In this document: positions 41,735 to 50,761 of the stretch, piece by piece | Layout: every line of letters begins with the position of its first letter | Position numbering within the stretch: position 1 is the stretch's first letter | Virus record (IMG/VR): IMGVR_UViG_3300023184_009648 | Location: 1-64,000 of that record | Length of the DNA: 64,000 bases | Reading direction: 5' to 3' (one strand) | From: a virus | Notes under the pieces: model-generated | Seen by the model: only the letters and a program-made list of their open reading frames with translations | The model's database searches: none | Told to the model about the DNA's origin: nothing | Made by a program: the position numbers and the translations under genes

Positions 41735-42220
41735 ATGAAATATACATCGAAAATGAATCGTCACGAAAGGCGTCAAGCACAAATAGCAAAATTGGAAAAC
41801 AATTTAATTGGCACTGGACTCTATATTTATGAAAATAATACAGCAGGTGACCTTAAACTCCCAAAGCCCACTGCCAGCGGAGTTCGTGTTGTTGGTCCAA
41901 GAAAAAGATTTCAAGGGGATAGCTACTTTATGCAGTTAGTTGGACATCCAATGAATCTTTTAAGACTTGTTGAAGAAATCCAACCCAAAATGACAACGCA
42001 AGACATTGCGGAAAAAATTAAAAAGGAGAATGCCGTGGCAGGAGAAAAACTTATTCTGGATCAACCAGATACCATTACAAACAAGGGTAAAGTTGAACAT
42101 GTTGTTTCAGACGAACAATCTAAGCCCCTTAATGACAATAATCTTTCTGGACAGCCTCAGCCCGAGGTGCTTTTAAATGAACAGCCTCTTGCTGGTTTAG
42201 AAATAATTAAAAAAACTTAA
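41735..42220 (+). CDS. Hypothetical protein
   Basis: A 161-residue protein. The ATG at 41735 is preceded by GAAGG; an upstream in-frame ATG at 41687 is not. It starts basic (KMNRHERRQAQIAKLE), has a compact middle region (GVRVVGPRKRFQGDSYFMQL) that may bind a small ligand or form part of a virion, and ends in a disordered acidic tail. No family recognised. Confidence 0.6.
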   Translation: MKYTSKMNRHERRQAQIAKLENNLIGTGLYIYENNTAGDLKLPKPTASGVRVVGPRKRFQGDSYFMQLVGHPMNLLRLVEEIQPKMTTQDIAEKIKKENAVAGEKLILDQPDTITNKGKVEHVVSDEQSKPLNDNNLSGQPQPEVLLNEQPLAGLEIIKKT

Positions 42221-42271
42221 TGAATTGAAGGTCTTTGTAGGTTGTAATAGTGCTAATGACTATATACCTGC

Positions 42272-42751
42272 ATGGGCAATCGTTGGATTCGACAACGCAA
42301 TGGGACTACATGTGGTCCCATTGCTATTATGAACCTCCTCAAATGGCTAGGTCGGCCAATTACCTATCATAAAGATTATAAATATTATAAGAAAAAATGC
42401 CGTTGCAAAGAGTATGGAACAGAACTAAGTGATTTTGTATCAGTACTTTATGGAATAGAAGGCATAAAAATAAGTCCAAGAACTGTTCCAAATATAGGCG
42501 TAATTGATGAGGCTATTTCTCAAGGCCGAGCCGTAGTAATGAAATCCGCCCTTATAGAAGGCGGCGAAATTTTAGGTCATTATTTTATTGTCACAGAAAG
42601 AACTGACAAATCATTTTTTTGCGTAAATGTTAACAACAAACATAGCTGGATTTCTAAACCAGCTTTTAGAAATCAATATCTACAACATCACGCACATTAT
42701 TGCTATTTGTGTGGTATAGCACCATATTGCTGGATTATTAGGGCAGAATAG
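42272..42751 (+). CDS. C39-like papain-fold cysteine peptidase
   Basis: A 159-residue protein. NGTTCGPIAIMNLLKWLG (C14) is the catalytic segment of the C39 peptidase family, which normally cleaves bacteriocin leader peptides after a double glycine. GHYFIVTER gives the His (H103), with N119 as possible third residue. CRC and YLCGIAPYCW may bind zinc. No signal or transporter domain is attached, so it is a free peptidase. Substrate unknown. It is convergent with the Nudix gene. Confidence 0.72.
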   Translation: MGNRWIRQRNGTTCGPIAIMNLLKWLGRPITYHKDYKYYKKKCRCKEYGTELSDFVSVLYGIEGIKISPRTVPNIGVIDEAISQGRAVVMKSALIEGGEILGHYFIVTERTDKSFFCVNVNNKHSWISKPAFRNQYLQHHAHYCYLCGIAPYCWIIRAE

Positions 42752-43226
42752 TAGGGTCTCTATATTGAACCCAATCGGAAAAAGATTTTCTGAAATGGTA
42801 CAAAATTTTACGCTTAAAAAATGGCCAAGATTCTTTAAAGCTAGAGTGTAATTTTAAATTTTCTACTTCATCAATGTTAACCCAAACACTATCACTATGT
42901 TCGTCAGAAATACTTACTTTAAAAGGTTTATCAATAGCATAAAAAAAAGTAGTAAAACGAAATCTTCCATCAATATCTTCATAATCACCAAAACGATAAC
43001 CTTCAAAATTTCCACATTCTTCAATAGCTTCTCGTTTGGCAGCATCTATAGTACTTTCGCCTTGTTCAACTTTTCCACCGGGTATGCACCAGCTTTCAAA
43101 GTGATTTCCTTTAGTGGCTCGTTTCAATAAAAGAATTTTTTGGCCATCAGTGAAAAGAATGCCAGCACCTGATTTGCCCCAATATTTTCTTCCATCTCTA
43201 CCAATCCGATGATACTGTTCGTTCAT
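42738..43226 (-). CDS. Nudix hydrolase
   Basis: A 162-residue protein with a full Nudix box, starting GGKVEQGES and continuing to REAIEECG (G51, E57, R65, E66, E69, E70). It hydrolyses a nucleoside-diphosphate-linked compound; the substrate cannot be read off. The C-terminus ends SFSDWVQYRDPTIL, which resembles the N-terminal signal EWLNNRDPKIL of the 14604-14948 product. Its ATG overlaps the stop of the upstream gene. Confidence 0.88.
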   Translation of the reverse strand: MNEQYHRIGRDGRKYWGKSGAGILFTDGQKILLLKRATKGNHFESWCIPGGKVEQGESTIDAAKREAIEECGNFEGYRFGDYEDIDGRFRFTTFFYAIDKPFKVSISDEHSDSVWVNIDEVENLKLHSSFKESWPFFKRKILYHFRKSFSDWVQYRDPTILP

Positions 43227-43816
43227 CGCTTTGGACCTCTCTTCAACGGAACCGGTTTAAGCTTTTCTATTTGTCGATCTGGCTGATCTTTAAAATAATG
43301 CATTGTATTAGTTAATTCACGGCTAATTTCAGATGCAGAAGTGCCTGTGCATTTTGTGGAGTTTTGTAATGAAACTGTTTTACGATCACGGTTGTAAAAT
43401 CCTTTACTCAAAACAAAACATCTAAGTTCAGGATGCCAAGTTACAACGCCTACCCATTCACCATCATCCCAATTACGAGATGAAACAATTAGGCGTAAAG
43501 GTTTTTCACTATAAACATGTTTTGTGTGATAACCTTGATTTTTCATTGCAGCACTAATATAGCCAAGACAAATGCGAGCAAAACCTTCAAGGGCTTCGTC
43601 GGCTTTTGTACGATAATTGACCTCAACACTGTAGCGTGAGGTTTCAACAGCTTCTACTAGGTTTTTTTGACGATATTCTTGAAAAGTCTTCATAGAACCA
43701 CGAAGAGTGGCTCCAAAATATTCTTTGCAAATTTGAACAAAATCTTCTTGTGAGACTTCTTTAGGCATAAAGTCTGCAAGACTCTGTTCCTTGCGCCAAT
43801 TAAAAAAATCTTTCAT
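43223..43816 (-). CDS. Protein with two capsid-targeting-like segments
   Basis: A 197-residue protein; GGAGACAAAG precedes the ATG at 43816. It begins MKDFFNWRKEQSLADF, then at about residue 42 has a second, even better signal, MKTFQEYRQKNLVEA. An internal start at 43693 is possible but lacks a clear ribosome site. The remainder is a mixed alpha-beta domain (YSVEVNYRTKADEALEGFAR, then WVGVVTWHPELRCFVLS). It is coupled to the Nudix gene and diverges from the HExxH gene. Confidence 0.7.
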   Translation of the reverse strand: MKDFFNWRKEQSLADFMPKEVSQEDFVQICKEYFGATLRGSMKTFQEYRQKNLVEAVETSRYSVEVNYRTKADEALEGFARICLGYISAAMKNQGYHTKHVYSEKPLRLIVSSRNWDDGEWVGVVTWHPELRCFVLSKGFYNRDRKTVSLQNSTKCTGTSASEISRELTNTMHYFKDQPDRQIEKLKPVPLKRGPKR

Positions 43817-43842
43817 CTTTGTCTCCATCTACTATATATTGC

Positions 43843-44487
43843 ATGAAGATTTCTAATTTTAAACAATGGCTTCAAGAGCAAGAAAGATCTGGTGATTTTT
43901 TTGAAACCACCATTGGAACTGAAGAAGTTGAAGCTGGACAAATTGAAAGTATTTATTCTAAAGCCAAAATTTCAGTAATGATGGTTCGTCTTTATGATCA
44001 AATGACTGGTCAAAAACTCTTGACAAATATATCAACAATTGCCAATTTATCTGGAAGTGCTTATGGCGTTTATGTTAGCAGCGAAAATAAAAAAGCAATT
44101 GGTTCAGATGTCATAAATCAAATTAAACTTATTTATCCTAATGACCCAGCCTTAGGTCAAAAACTACAAAAACTGCCGAAGAAAACAATTGCTCAATACA
44201 TTCCTCAGATTGATCCCAAAAAAATCATTCCTTCAGATGTGATTCATGTTGATGTTTTAAAGCACATGAGAGAATTAGGTGATACACCAGCAGCTATTGT
44301 TGAAATTGCATCAACAATTGTTCATGAAGCAACACATGTTAAAGAATTTGAAGAAATTGGTAGTACCCGAGATGGTCCGGGAACTGCTGTTGATGTGGCA
44401 GAAAAAAGTTTTAAAAATTGGGCCAAACAAAATTGGCCAATGTTAAGTCAAAAATTTAATTTTCAAGGACCATTTCCTTTTAAATAA
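43843..44487 (+). CDS. HExxH putative metallopeptidase with capsid-targeting-like N-terminus
   Basis: A 214-residue protein. The ATG at 43843 gives MKISNFKQWLQEQE, a clear match to the signal with LQE as cleavage site. STIVHEATHVKEFEE (H161, E162, H165) is a zinc-metallopeptidase motif at the end of a helix, with acidic residues 170-171 as possible third ligand region. There is no export signal. If packaged, it would enter the host with the DNA. Peptidase activity is predicted from the motif alone. Confidence 0.72.
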   Translation: MKISNFKQWLQEQERSGDFFETTIGTEEVEAGQIESIYSKAKISVMMVRLYDQMTGQKLLTNISTIANLSGSAYGVYVSSENKKAIGSDVINQIKLIYPNDPALGQKLQKLPKKTIAQYIPQIDPKKIIPSDVIHVDVLKHMRELGDTPAAIVEIASTIVHEATHVKEFEEIGSTRDGPGTAVDVAEKSFKNWAKQNWPMLSQKFNFQGPFPFK

Positions 44488-45357
44488 TTACATCATTCTA
44501 GGTCCAAGCAAATCGCCAAAGCGAACCAAGAGACGATCTTCAAAATCTTTCTTTTCTTGAAGACCTTCAGCAAGAATGATAGCTCCATCTAACTGAACGC
44601 CGCCATTAGGACCCGGAGGATTTCCAATCCTACTTCTAATGCGACCTAAAATTATTTTAGCAAAAGCAAGTGCACCTTCTTGCATTGCTTGTGTAACCAT
44701 TTTAAAATCGGGTTTTTTAGGAAGGTAACGAACTGCAACAGGATAATTACGATATGGAACTGGATAAATCTTGATGTGTTCATAACCACCAAGAAACTCC
44801 CATCCGCCTTGCTGACCTGATATTCGGTTATACATATCTTCATATTGTTTGTAAAGAACCCAATCACTCATTTTGCCCCAAACTGGTTGTTGAGGGTTGA
44901 TACCACCGGCAATACTTCCGTAAGCTCCTGCTCCCATGTATTCAAGGGGAATCACACCACCAAGATCAGAAGCACTAAAGGCGTAATTGGCTGTTTCTTT
45001 ATATGAAACACTTCGAATAAATCCTACATCTACTGGCATTTTATAAACACTTTGACCTGCATTTGTGTAAAAAGTATAGTATTGAAAATATTCCATAGGA
45101 GCATAATCTTCAAAAATTTGAAGAGCAAAATCTATACAATTTTCAAGTTGTTGATCATCTATTTCTAGTGGAAGAACTGGAGCTCCGAGCATAGTAAGAA
45201 CATAATCTTTAATTTGCTCTCGAACCTTAGCTCTATTACGACGAGGACCAATTCGATCAAGTGGATCAGTGGGGCCAAGATTGTTACAACCCGTACCACA
45301 AGAAAGTGCATTATATTGATCTTGGGTCGGTCTAGGAATAAAAAGGGTGTTACTCAT
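44488..45357 (-). CDS. 13: Neck protein (T4 gp13-like)
   Basis: A 289-residue protein; GGAAG precedes the ATG at 45357. After a short N-terminal arm it has VREQIKDYVLTMLGAPVLPL, followed by QLENCIDFALQIFEDYAP, the hallmark of T4 gp13-like head-completion proteins (in T4 a run ending LGAPI, followed by DCIQRALE). Aromatic beta strands follow. gp13 seals the filled head and joins the tail. It is on the opposite strand to the other virion genes nearby, unlike in T4. Confidence 0.65.
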   Translation of the reverse strand: MSNTLFIPRPTQDQYNALSCGTGCNNLGPTDPLDRIGPRRNRAKVREQIKDYVLTMLGAPVLPLEIDDQQLENCIDFALQIFEDYAPMEYFQYYTFYTNAGQSVYKMPVDVGFIRSVSYKETANYAFSASDLGGVIPLEYMGAGAYGSIAGGINPQQPVWGKMSDWVLYKQYEDMYNRISGQQGGWEFLGGYEHIKIYPVPYRNYPVAVRYLPKKPDFKMVTQAMQEGALAFAKIILGRIRSRIGNPPGPNGGVQLDGAIILAEGLQEKKDFEDRLLVRFGDLLGPRMM

Positions 45358-45447
45358 GGCTTCCATATGAAAAATTGTGTTTAGTTATGGTTATATATTC
45401 TATCGAGTTGAGATATTTGAATTTCAAGAACACTCCAAAGGTAAGTT

Positions 45448-48258
45448 ATGCAAACATCATTCAGAGAATTTCTATTTCAAGCCATTGAAAAAGATGGAGC
45501 TTATAAGTTTTTAAAGCCAACGATTCGTAAAATCGATGAAATGGCTTTATACGGGGATGTTTCTCGTATGCCAATCAATATCGACAAAGATGATATTGAT
45601 TTTTTAAAACAATTTCCACATCAGTATTGGCCCGAGGCGATGCATCAAAGATATCAATATCTTTTTCATGCAATTAAAAAACAACATGAAACTCGTAAAG
45701 CAATGGGGTGGGATGAATTAGAAGATGCTATTATTGATGCTATGAAAACTGGCGATTATTCTAAGTTAGAAACCCTTGAAGAGCCTCTTGCTTTAGACAA
45801 AAAAGAAATAGAAAAAATTAAAGAATTCAAACCAGAGTATACCGCCACTCTTGAAGACGATGAAATAGAAAAAATCGCAGACAAAATTGCATGGGAACAT
45901 TTAAAAAAATCTACAGATTTTGTTGATGACCCAGAAACTCTTGAGTTTTCTTTTAAAGAAAAACTACTTCATCCAACAACTGGTAAGCCTATTAAAACTC
46001 GTACTCAACGGCGTTTTACAAAAACAGCTAAGCCATTCTTAAATCGTCTTTATCATAAAATTGAGCGCACCGCTGGATTGCCTCATATATCGGGTTCCGG
46101 TCTTGAAGGAGAAATTGCAAAGTATGGCTATGATCTTCGTAACCCGATTGAAGATCCAGAAGGAGCTCATGCTACCACTGGATTTGCTATTCCTAAACTT
46201 GGAGCAATTAAAGATCGTATGCGTGCTTTTATGAATTTAAACGCACACAGCATGTTTGGAAAAATTGATGATCCTGATGTTGTTTGGAAGCCTGTTAATG
46301 CAGAAGATAGTGAAACTGCTGAACAATATCTTAATGTTTATCGCAAAGAATTTGAAGCTCAGCTTAAGAAAAACAAAAATTTGACAATGGATCAGGTTCA
46401 ATCTCAGGCTCGGAAGCTATCAAAGGAAAAATTAGCTGAAAAATTTCCTAATGGAACACTTCGTGGCCCTGCATATCCGGGCGTCGAAGGTGCTGAAAAT
46501 GGTTTTCCAGTAACATTTAAGCGCAAAGAAAATGGTGAAATTCAAGTAATAAATCCACCACTCTATATGCCTTTCAAAAAAATGCCTAATGGCGAACTTG
46601 CTCCTTATCCTGAGGTAAAATCCGCCCATTTCTACCGACCTCTTAGAGACAGTGAATATGTGCGAGATGATCAAGGAAACAAAGTTAAAGATGAAAACGG
46701 TAATTTTAAAACAACAGTAAACCCTGAAAAATTAACTGGTCACAAAAAAGACCATGTTAAAATTGATGATGATGAATTTCAATATGGAATCGATATTCAA
46801 AAAGATGCTGCGATTGATCCTAATCATAACACTCAAAAGAAAGATTTTTTAGTTCGTGGAACATCCGAATACGAAGAAGCTTTTAGTAAAGTTTTTGCAA
46901 ATCAATCTGAAGTTGATGTTGTAAATGGAAGAATGGTTGATGCTCCTCACAGTGGTCTCTATCGAGATATTATACAAGGAATTTTAAATTGCGTTCGCAA
47001 CAAATGTGGAGACATGACTGATTTTGAAGCTGCAATTATGATGCAGAATATATCACAAATTCATGGTTTGATCTATATGTCTATGCTTGAAAGTCTAAAT
47101 CTAAAAAAACAAGCTAGAAGCTTAAGTGATAAAAATAATCGTGTAGAATGGGCTTTCAAAAAGGCTTCATCTTATGCTCAAAAAGATCATGGTGGAGGCA
47201 CACGCCGTCTTCGTGCTCTTAGCGATGCTGCTCGTGCTACACAAACTCGTCGTCACACAACAAGGCGTCGTTTCGACACTTCGGGAATGAAATTCCCTTA
47301 TCGAATTGAAAACTACAATAAGTTTCTTCAAGATCTTGCTGACTTGCGTGAGCGTGCTGCAAAGGCTGATGCTGAAGCAAAACAAGCTGTAGCAGCTGTG
47401 TCTCGTCGTCGTTCTGCATCAGAAGGAATTGGAAATTTACTCACAACATCTTTGCAAGACCGTGCTAAAGTAGCTGATGACCTTGTATTGTTATTAGCTG
47501 TTATTCACCAAGAGTTTGGCGAAGGCACAACTGATTCTCAAAAATACGCAGAAGACACAATTAAGTCTTTCATTGAACAAGGTATGGACTCTATTCAACT
47601 TGTAACAGCTTTTCAAAATTTAGATGTTGTTAAAAAGGCAAAAGAAGAACTCAAGGTTGAACCAGATGTTGGCTCTACCGAAGAACCTAAAGTCAGTACT
47701 GATTCTGATATGCAAAGAGAAATTAGAGATGCTAACAACATCTTTGGCAACGATTTCAATATTGATTTGCAAAGGGTTTCTGGAAACAAACAACATCCTG
47801 AAATTTTATCAAAATACAAAGCAACCATCTCCGGAGCTCTTAGTCGATATGTAAGCACAGAATTAAAACAAAAAATTAAAGGTGAACATCAATGGCTTAG
47901 CATGCCCGAAGGTGCTGAAGATCTAGACAAAGTTCTTAAAGCCGTTCAAAAGGCAATTGATGAACGCATGGCTATGCCAGAATTACCTAGAGGTGCAGAA
48001 ACAGGAGGACAAGCTCGTGTTCGCATAGGAACAGATTCCGGCAAAAACTGGTTTCAAAATCTTCAATCACAAACACCAGAAGGCTATTTTCATGTAGCAC
48101 ATGATCCAATTTTTCATAAAAGGGCTCCAGTAGAAAAATTAAAAGATTTGAAAAATTATTTTAATCAAAACGCAGATAAATTTCACCCTGAAGACCATGC
48201 ATCAGCATTGAATGCATTAGATGCAGCAATCAGAGAAAAAAAGGTGACTAATGGCTAA
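45448..48258 (+). CDS. Very large putative internal/ejected protein with capsid-targeting-like N-terminus
   Basis: A 936-residue protein, the largest non-structural candidate here. It starts MQTSFREFLFQAIEKDG, consistent with the signal. Residues to about 230 are helical; a middle region (VQSQARKLSKEKLAEKFPNG, then RPLRDSEYVRDDQGNKVKDE) looks folded; a basic Arg-rich stretch lies near 590-615 and a coiled coil near 640-660. No enzyme motif was recognised. Size and signal suggest an internal head protein delivered with DNA. Confidence 0.72.
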   Translation: MQTSFREFLFQAIEKDGAYKFLKPTIRKIDEMALYGDVSRMPINIDKDDIDFLKQFPHQYWPEAMHQRYQYLFHAIKKQHETRKAMGWDELEDAIIDAMKTGDYSKLETLEEPLALDKKEIEKIKEFKPEYTATLEDDEIEKIADKIAWEHLKKSTDFVDDPETLEFSFKEKLLHPTTGKPIKTRTQRRFTKTAKPFLNRLYHKIERTAGLPHISGSGLEGEIAKYGYDLRNPIEDPEGAHATTGFAIPKLGAIKDRMRAFMNLNAHSMFGKIDDPDVVWKPVNAEDSETAEQYLNVYRKEFEAQLKKNKNLTMDQVQSQARKLSKEKLAEKFPNGTLRGPAYPGVEGAENGFPVTFKRKENGEIQVINPPLYMPFKKMPNGELAPYPEVKSAHFYRPLRDSEYVRDDQGNKVKDENGNFKTTVNPEKLTGHKKDHVKIDDDEFQYGIDIQKDAAIDPNHNTQKKDFLVRGTSEYEEAFSKVFANQSEVDVVNGRMVDAPHSGLYRDIIQGILNCVRNKCGDMTDFEAAIMMQNISQIHGLIYMSMLESLNLKKQARSLSDKNNRVEWAFKKASSYAQKDHGGGTRRLRALSDAARATQTRRHTTRRRFDTSGMKFPYRIENYNKFLQDLADLRERAAKADAEAKQAVAAVSRRRSASEGIGNLLTTSLQDRAKVADDLVLLLAVIHQEFGEGTTDSQKYAEDTIKSFIEQGMDSIQLVTAFQNLDVVKKAKEELKVEPDVGSTEEPKVSTDSDMQREIRDANNIFGNDFNIDLQRVSGNKQHPEILSKYKATISGALSRYVSTELKQKIKGEHQWLSMPEGAEDLDKVLKAVQKAIDERMAMPELPRGAETGGQARVRIGTDSGKNWFQNLQSQTPEGYFHVAHDPIFHKRAPVEKLKDLKNYFNQNADKFHPEDHASALNALDAAIREKKVTNG

Positions 48259-48517
48259 TTGGATGGATTATTTAATGAACCCTCGTGGCCACATGATTAA
48301 AAAGGCCATGTTTGAAGTTCTTAAAGAAAGATATAGTCAAAATGAAAGCATAATAGAAAGAGTTAGCGCACATCTAGTAACAGAAGATGATGTTAAGTCT
48401 TTTTACAAATTGATAACAGATGTATATGAAAAAGCTTATTTCAAAGCTGTTCAGGACCATAGAGAGCAATTGGAAAAAGCTGGATTAGCCGCTAAAATAG
48501 TGCCTAATAAATCTTAA
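48251..48517 (+). CDS. Small protein coupled to the large internal-protein gene
   Basis: An 88-residue helical protein beginning ANWMDYLMNPRGHMIKKAMF, a weak relative of the signal. It overlaps the end of the large gene by eight bases, so its translation is probably coupled. No family recognised. Confidence 0.6.
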   Translation: MANWMDYLMNPRGHMIKKAMFEVLKERYSQNESIIERVSAHLVTEDDVKSFYKLITDVYEKAYFKAVQDHREQLEKAGLAAKIVPNKS

Positions 48518-49206
48518 TTTTCTTCGAAAGATGGCTGATAATCTGAAATTAAACAATTCAGAAGCCAGCCATTTGCTTTTTGTTCTTTTTTTCTTACACG
48601 CCACCAGCGTTTAAAATTTGTTTTAGGATATAAAACACTACCTTCACCAATATCGGTGGCATCTGTCCAAATAATCATACCCATATCTTCTTGTTGAAGA
48701 ATTATACCTTCAAAAGAAGTAGGATTACCGTATTGGATAGTTTGAAAAACATCACCATAAAGATCGTCTTTTTTTGTGCGGATTTTTGCTGGCAAACAAT
48801 GAATAAAAACTTTTTCAAGTTGTTCTTTTTGAATTTCTTTTTCTCGCTGTTTATCAGGAATTACTACAGTTTTGCGATCTACAAATTCCTGTTGTGCATT
48901 GGCAGATAAATCCTGCTTAGGTTGATCAGATGCTGGTTCTATAATTTTAATATCATGCTTTAAAGTCGTATCCTTTTTAGGTGGGATAATTTTTATAGGA
49001 GGTTTAGTTTCTTTTAATTCGTCCAAAAATGTTTTTTTAATATTGAGATCAGTACTTATGGGATTTATTTCCATAGTATTTTTGTATTTTTCTGAATCCC
49101 ATTTCATATTGTGAAGTTGAAAATTAGACCATGTATCCTGTTCTTTCATGGCTGGATTAGGGCCAAAAAGCTTATATACAGATCCGTCTTTATTATACAG
49201 TGCCAT
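48514..49206 (-). CDS. Hypothetical protein sharing N-terminal motif with the gp14-like protein
   Basis: A 230-residue protein whose start, MALYNKDGSVYKLFGPNPAM, parallels MALKNLDGTPYQVRGSYQMY of the 50762-51304 product. A long charged linker follows (residues 70-130). The last 90 residues form a beta-rich domain (FEGIILQQEDMGMIIWTD, then FKRWWRVRKKEQKANGWLL). A neck or baseplate-associated role is plausible. Confidence 0.58.
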   Translation of the reverse strand: MALYNKDGSVYKLFGPNPAMKEQDTWSNFQLHNMKWDSEKYKNTMEINPISTDLNIKKTFLDELKETKPPIKIIPPKKDTTLKHDIKIIEPASDQPKQDLSANAQQEFVDRKTVVIPDKQREKEIQKEQLEKVFIHCLPAKIRTKKDDLYGDVFQTIQYGNPTSFEGIILQQEDMGMIIWTDATDIGEGSVLYPKTNFKRWWRVRKKEQKANGWLLNCLISDYQPSFEEN

Positions 49207-49330
49207 AAATGAGCCTGTTTCTGTGAAAGGTTGTTAGAATATTGTAGATAAAATACTATCTATTTTGATAAGACAACAAAAACAGTTTGAATAAAAATGT
49301 CTTATATTCAATTGAACACAAGGATTTAAA

Positions 49331-49756
49331 ATGGCTTTAGTTGTACCAAATACTGCCGATGTGTTGATGCTTAAGTTTATTGTGAATCAACTTAAACAAG
49401 ATGGTTCATCTGGAGATCCATCTGGTGAACGCTTATTGAAACTATTCACCAATAATATCGTACCATCAAAAACAACAGTGCTCGGTGATGTTACGGAAGC
49501 AACTCAATCTGGATATACAGCTACAACTTTGTCTGGTGCAAACTGGACAGTTTCCACATCTACAGCAGGAACAAACTCGGCTGTTTATACTGAAAAAGTT
49601 TTTACTTTCACCACAGCGGCAACAGTTTATGGATACTATGTTACCAATCTTGGAGGAGGCGAATTACTTTGGGTCGAAAGATTTTCAACAGCGCCTTTTA
49701 GTTTACCTAGTGGCGGTGGAGAAATTGGCGTTACTGCCAGATTGACTTTAGACTAA
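49331..49756 (+). CDS. Phage structural-type protein
   Basis: A 141-residue beta-rich protein with AAGGA before the ATG. The pattern LKLFTNNIVPSKTTVLGDVT, followed further on by VYGYYVTNLGGGELLWVERF, is common among small virion proteins of tailed phages, probably tail- or fibre-associated. No exact role assigned. Confidence 0.65.
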   Translation: MALVVPNTADVLMLKFIVNQLKQDGSSGDPSGERLLKLFTNNIVPSKTTVLGDVTEATQSGYTATTLSGANWTVSTSTAGTNSAVYTEKVFTFTTAATVYGYYVTNLGGGELLWVERFSTAPFSLPSGGGEIGVTARLTLD

Positions 49757-49828
49757 AAATTTTTTGGATATAGTCTTTTTATTTAAAAAAACAAAATACA
49801 AAGGTAAATAAAGTTAAAGAGGTAAATC

Positions 49829-50743
49829 ATGCGTATCCCAGAATTTAAGAGTTGGTTTGTTGAGCAAGAAACATTTACTTTTATTGAGGTCATCCGTGAG
49901 GTTCTTGAATTAAGAAATCTTACTGAGAGCATTCAAGCTCTTGAAGATGAAATTTCTAAGGCAACTGGCGTTCAAGCAAACTGGGTAAATATTTTAGGAG
50001 CTAAAGCCATGCGTAGTGGCAGATTTTCGCCAAGAGATTTGCGTGGCGAACATGCTGCATTCGAAGCTCTTACTAGAATTCTTATGGATCTTCAACCGGG
50101 TAAAAATTTAAAAAATACAGTTGATGAAATTGGTGATCGTTTAGCTGATAATCCAGAGCGAAAAAACAAAGAAATCATTGCTCTTTTAACTTCAGTTGCA
50201 GGAAAAAGAGGCATTGATGTTCGCAAGCGCATTACAAGCAAAGATGATGAAGGTGCTCCTATAGGGGTTGGATCTATTGATAGCGAAGAGGGAATGGGAG
50301 CTATGCACACGGCTCTTAGTGGCCGAAGAGGCGGAAGCGTAACTGGTGCTGATTTGAGCGAATTTGAGGAAATGATGATCAATGCTCTTCGCCAAATGCA
50401 ACAGGGAGCAACTCGTCCTACCCAAGAACGCCTTGAGCAAGCTATTAAAATTGTTCCAGATCGTCTCAAAGGCATGACGGATACTGAGCTTGCTGCTCAT
50501 CACAATTTAAGCGATTCAAGAGTTGAACAAATTATGCAAGACATTTTTGCTGCTATGGAAAAGGCAGCCCAACAACTTGGCGAGCCATGGATTAGTCAAG
50601 TCCGTCGTCAGTTGGCAATGCGTCGAAGGCCTCGTGCTGTTGTAGAGCCTACTTCAGCTAGTTCTTCTATTGGTTCGTCAACAGCTACCGCTCATCCTGC
50701 ACCTTCACCGTTGATTCACGGGTCTGCTGAAACAGGACTGTAA
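49829..50743 (+). CDS. Putative internal protein with sigma-like helix-turn-helix
   Basis: A 304-residue protein starting MRIPEFKSWFVEQETF, a match to the signal (FVE). The middle is helical and charged. Near residues 218-250, MTDTELAAHHNLSDSRVEQI and the helix after it resemble the region-4 helix-turn-helix of sigma factors. The C-terminus is disordered (Ser/Thr/Pro-rich). If packaged, it could be a DNA-binding protein injected with the genome. Confidence 0.65.
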   Translation: MRIPEFKSWFVEQETFTFIEVIREVLELRNLTESIQALEDEISKATGVQANWVNILGAKAMRSGRFSPRDLRGEHAAFEALTRILMDLQPGKNLKNTVDEIGDRLADNPERKNKEIIALLTSVAGKRGIDVRKRITSKDDEGAPIGVGSIDSEEGMGAMHTALSGRRGGSVTGADLSEFEEMMINALRQMQQGATRPTQERLEQAIKIVPDRLKGMTDTELAAHHNLSDSRVEQIMQDIFAAMEKAAQQLGEPWISQVRRQLAMRRRPRAVVEPTSASSSIGSSTATAHPAPSPLIHGSAETGL

Positions 50744-50761
50744 TCTATCGAGGAGGACAAG

